NCBI GenBank assembly: GCA_020253895.1
Contig: JADDKG010000355.1
Coordinates: 1-7,346, forward strand
Direction: 5' to 3'
Length of the DNA: 7,346 bases
Source of the DNA: Rubrobacter sp.
Lineage (GTDB): Bacteria > Actinomycetota > Rubrobacteria > Rubrobacterales > Rubrobacteraceae
The position numbers were made by a program, and so were the translations under genes. Numbering within the stretch: the first letter of the stretch is position 1; each line of letters opens with the position of its first letter. The notes below the pieces were generated by a model that saw only the letters and a program-made list of their open reading frames with translations, was not told the DNA's origin and searched no databases. Below, piece after piece: positions 6,761 through 7,346 of the stretch.

Positions 6761-7346
6761 ATGCTCAAGAACTCCGTAGGGATCTGGGCGTTCGGCCCGG
6801 CGGTGACCCGCTTTGTCCCCCCGGGCTACCATCACGAGGTGGCAGGCGAGGAGATGGTGGAGAAGACCAAGCGGGTCTGCGAGGGGCTCTCGGATCTGCT
6901 CGACGGCGTCGAGTACCACTACCCCGGAGAGGTTAACGAGGAGAACGCCGCCGAGATCACCGCGGTGCTTGGGGAGCACGGGATGGACCTCCCGGTGGTG
7001 GCGGCCGGGCTGCACACCGACCCCACCTACGCCCTCGGCGCCCTCATCAACCCCGACGAGGGGCTGCGCCGCAAGGGGATAGACACCCTGAAGCGCGGGA
7101 TAGACCTCGCTGCGGAGCTGGGGGCGAACTTTATCATCTGGCCCGGGGCCGAGGGGTACAACTACCCCTTCCAGCGTCCCTACGCCGAGACCTGGCGGGC
7201 CTTTGTTGAGGCCATAGCGGAGCTCACCGAGCACGCGGGCGGCAGGGGCGTCAAGGTCTTCCTGGAGCACAAAAACAGCGAGCCCGCCATGCAGATCCTG
7301 ATGAAGAACGTCGGGATGACGCTCTTTGTGATCCACAAGGTCGAAG
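6761..7346 (+). CDS. Xylose-isomerase-superfamily TIM-barrel protein, C-terminus cut by window edge
   Basis: Likely sugar isomerase or epimerase acting on a sugar released by the preceding enzyme. The first 195 residues are visible and line up by eye with xylose isomerase: GVEYHYP with His53 where the catalytic His of the FHD motif sits, ALGALINPDEGLRRKGI (91-107) like the GALTNPD segment, LAAELGANFIIWPGAEGY (116-133) like LGA..YVLWGGREGY, and FLEHKNSEP (167-175), like the EPKPNEP motif, keeping metal-ligand Glu169 and Lys171. Key differences are Tyr54-Pro55 in place of the usual Asp after the His, and Ala130 in place of Arg of WGGREG. It may therefore be a true but divergent isomerase or one with another substrate. 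ATG 6761 follows AAAGGAG (6748-6754), 44 bases after the GH5 stop, so it belongs to the same operon. It should not be called xylA on this evidence. Confidence 0.8.
   Translation, partial: MLKNSVGIWAFGPAVTRFVPPGYHHEVAGEEMVEKTKRVCEGLSDLLDGVEYHYPGEVNEENAAEITAVLGEHGMDLPVVAAGLHTDPTYALGALINPDEGLRRKGIDTLKRGIDLAAELGANFIIWPGAEGYNYPFQRPYAETWRAFVEAIAELTEHAGGRGVKVFLEHKNSEPAMQILMKNVGMTLFVIHKVE

Noticed and set aside
6491..7336. 281-codon minus-strand frame across the GH5/isomerase junction
   Set aside because: It is antisense to the ends of two plus-strand genes that each have a good ribosome site; no motif is visible in it.
1..7346. CRISPR array, tRNA or rRNA genes, riboswitch
   Set aside because: No regularly spaced repeats and no recognisable RNA gene sequence were seen; nearly all of the window is protein-coding.

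Overview
The window is high-GC DNA with actinobacterial character. Its coding regions favour GC-rich codons yet use ATA for Ile and AGG for Arg freely, a mix I associate with Rubrobacter. The gene content (sugar ABC importer, intracellular glycosidase, xylose-isomerase-like protein) would suit a thermophilic polysaccharide user such as R. xylanophilus. The genus is an inference from codon style and gene style, not a database match.

Layout: (1) Bases 1 to about 810 hold one end of an IS982-family insertion sequence. Its transposase is on the minus strand and runs off the left edge; it has no ATG start and probably begins at a GTG at 695. (2) About 810-906 is a short AT-richer regulatory gap with a plausible sigma-70-type promoter (833-862) and a perfect 14-bp palindrome (879-892), a good operator candidate. 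(3) From 907 to the right edge six genes run on the plus strand with gaps of 1 to 44 bases: a ROK-family repressor, a Tat-exported lipoprotein sugar-binding protein, two CUT1-type ABC permeases, a GH5 glycoside hydrolase without signal peptide, and a xylose-isomerase-superfamily TIM-barrel protein cut by the window end. No terminator is visible between them, so they look like one operon.

Likely joint role: the binding protein captures an oligosaccharide or glycoside outside the cell, the two permeases import it, the cytoplasmic GH5 enzyme splits it, and the isomerase-like protein acts on a product sugar. The ROK protein probably senses a sugar and controls the operon through the palindrome. 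No ABC ATPase lies in the window; CUT1 importers often share an MsmK/MalK-type ATPase encoded elsewhere. The substrate cannot be read from the sequence. The least ordinary parts are the combination of a cytoplasmic GH5 with a divergent xylose-isomerase-like enzyme, the helical C-terminal extension of the GH5 protein, and the operator-like palindrome.
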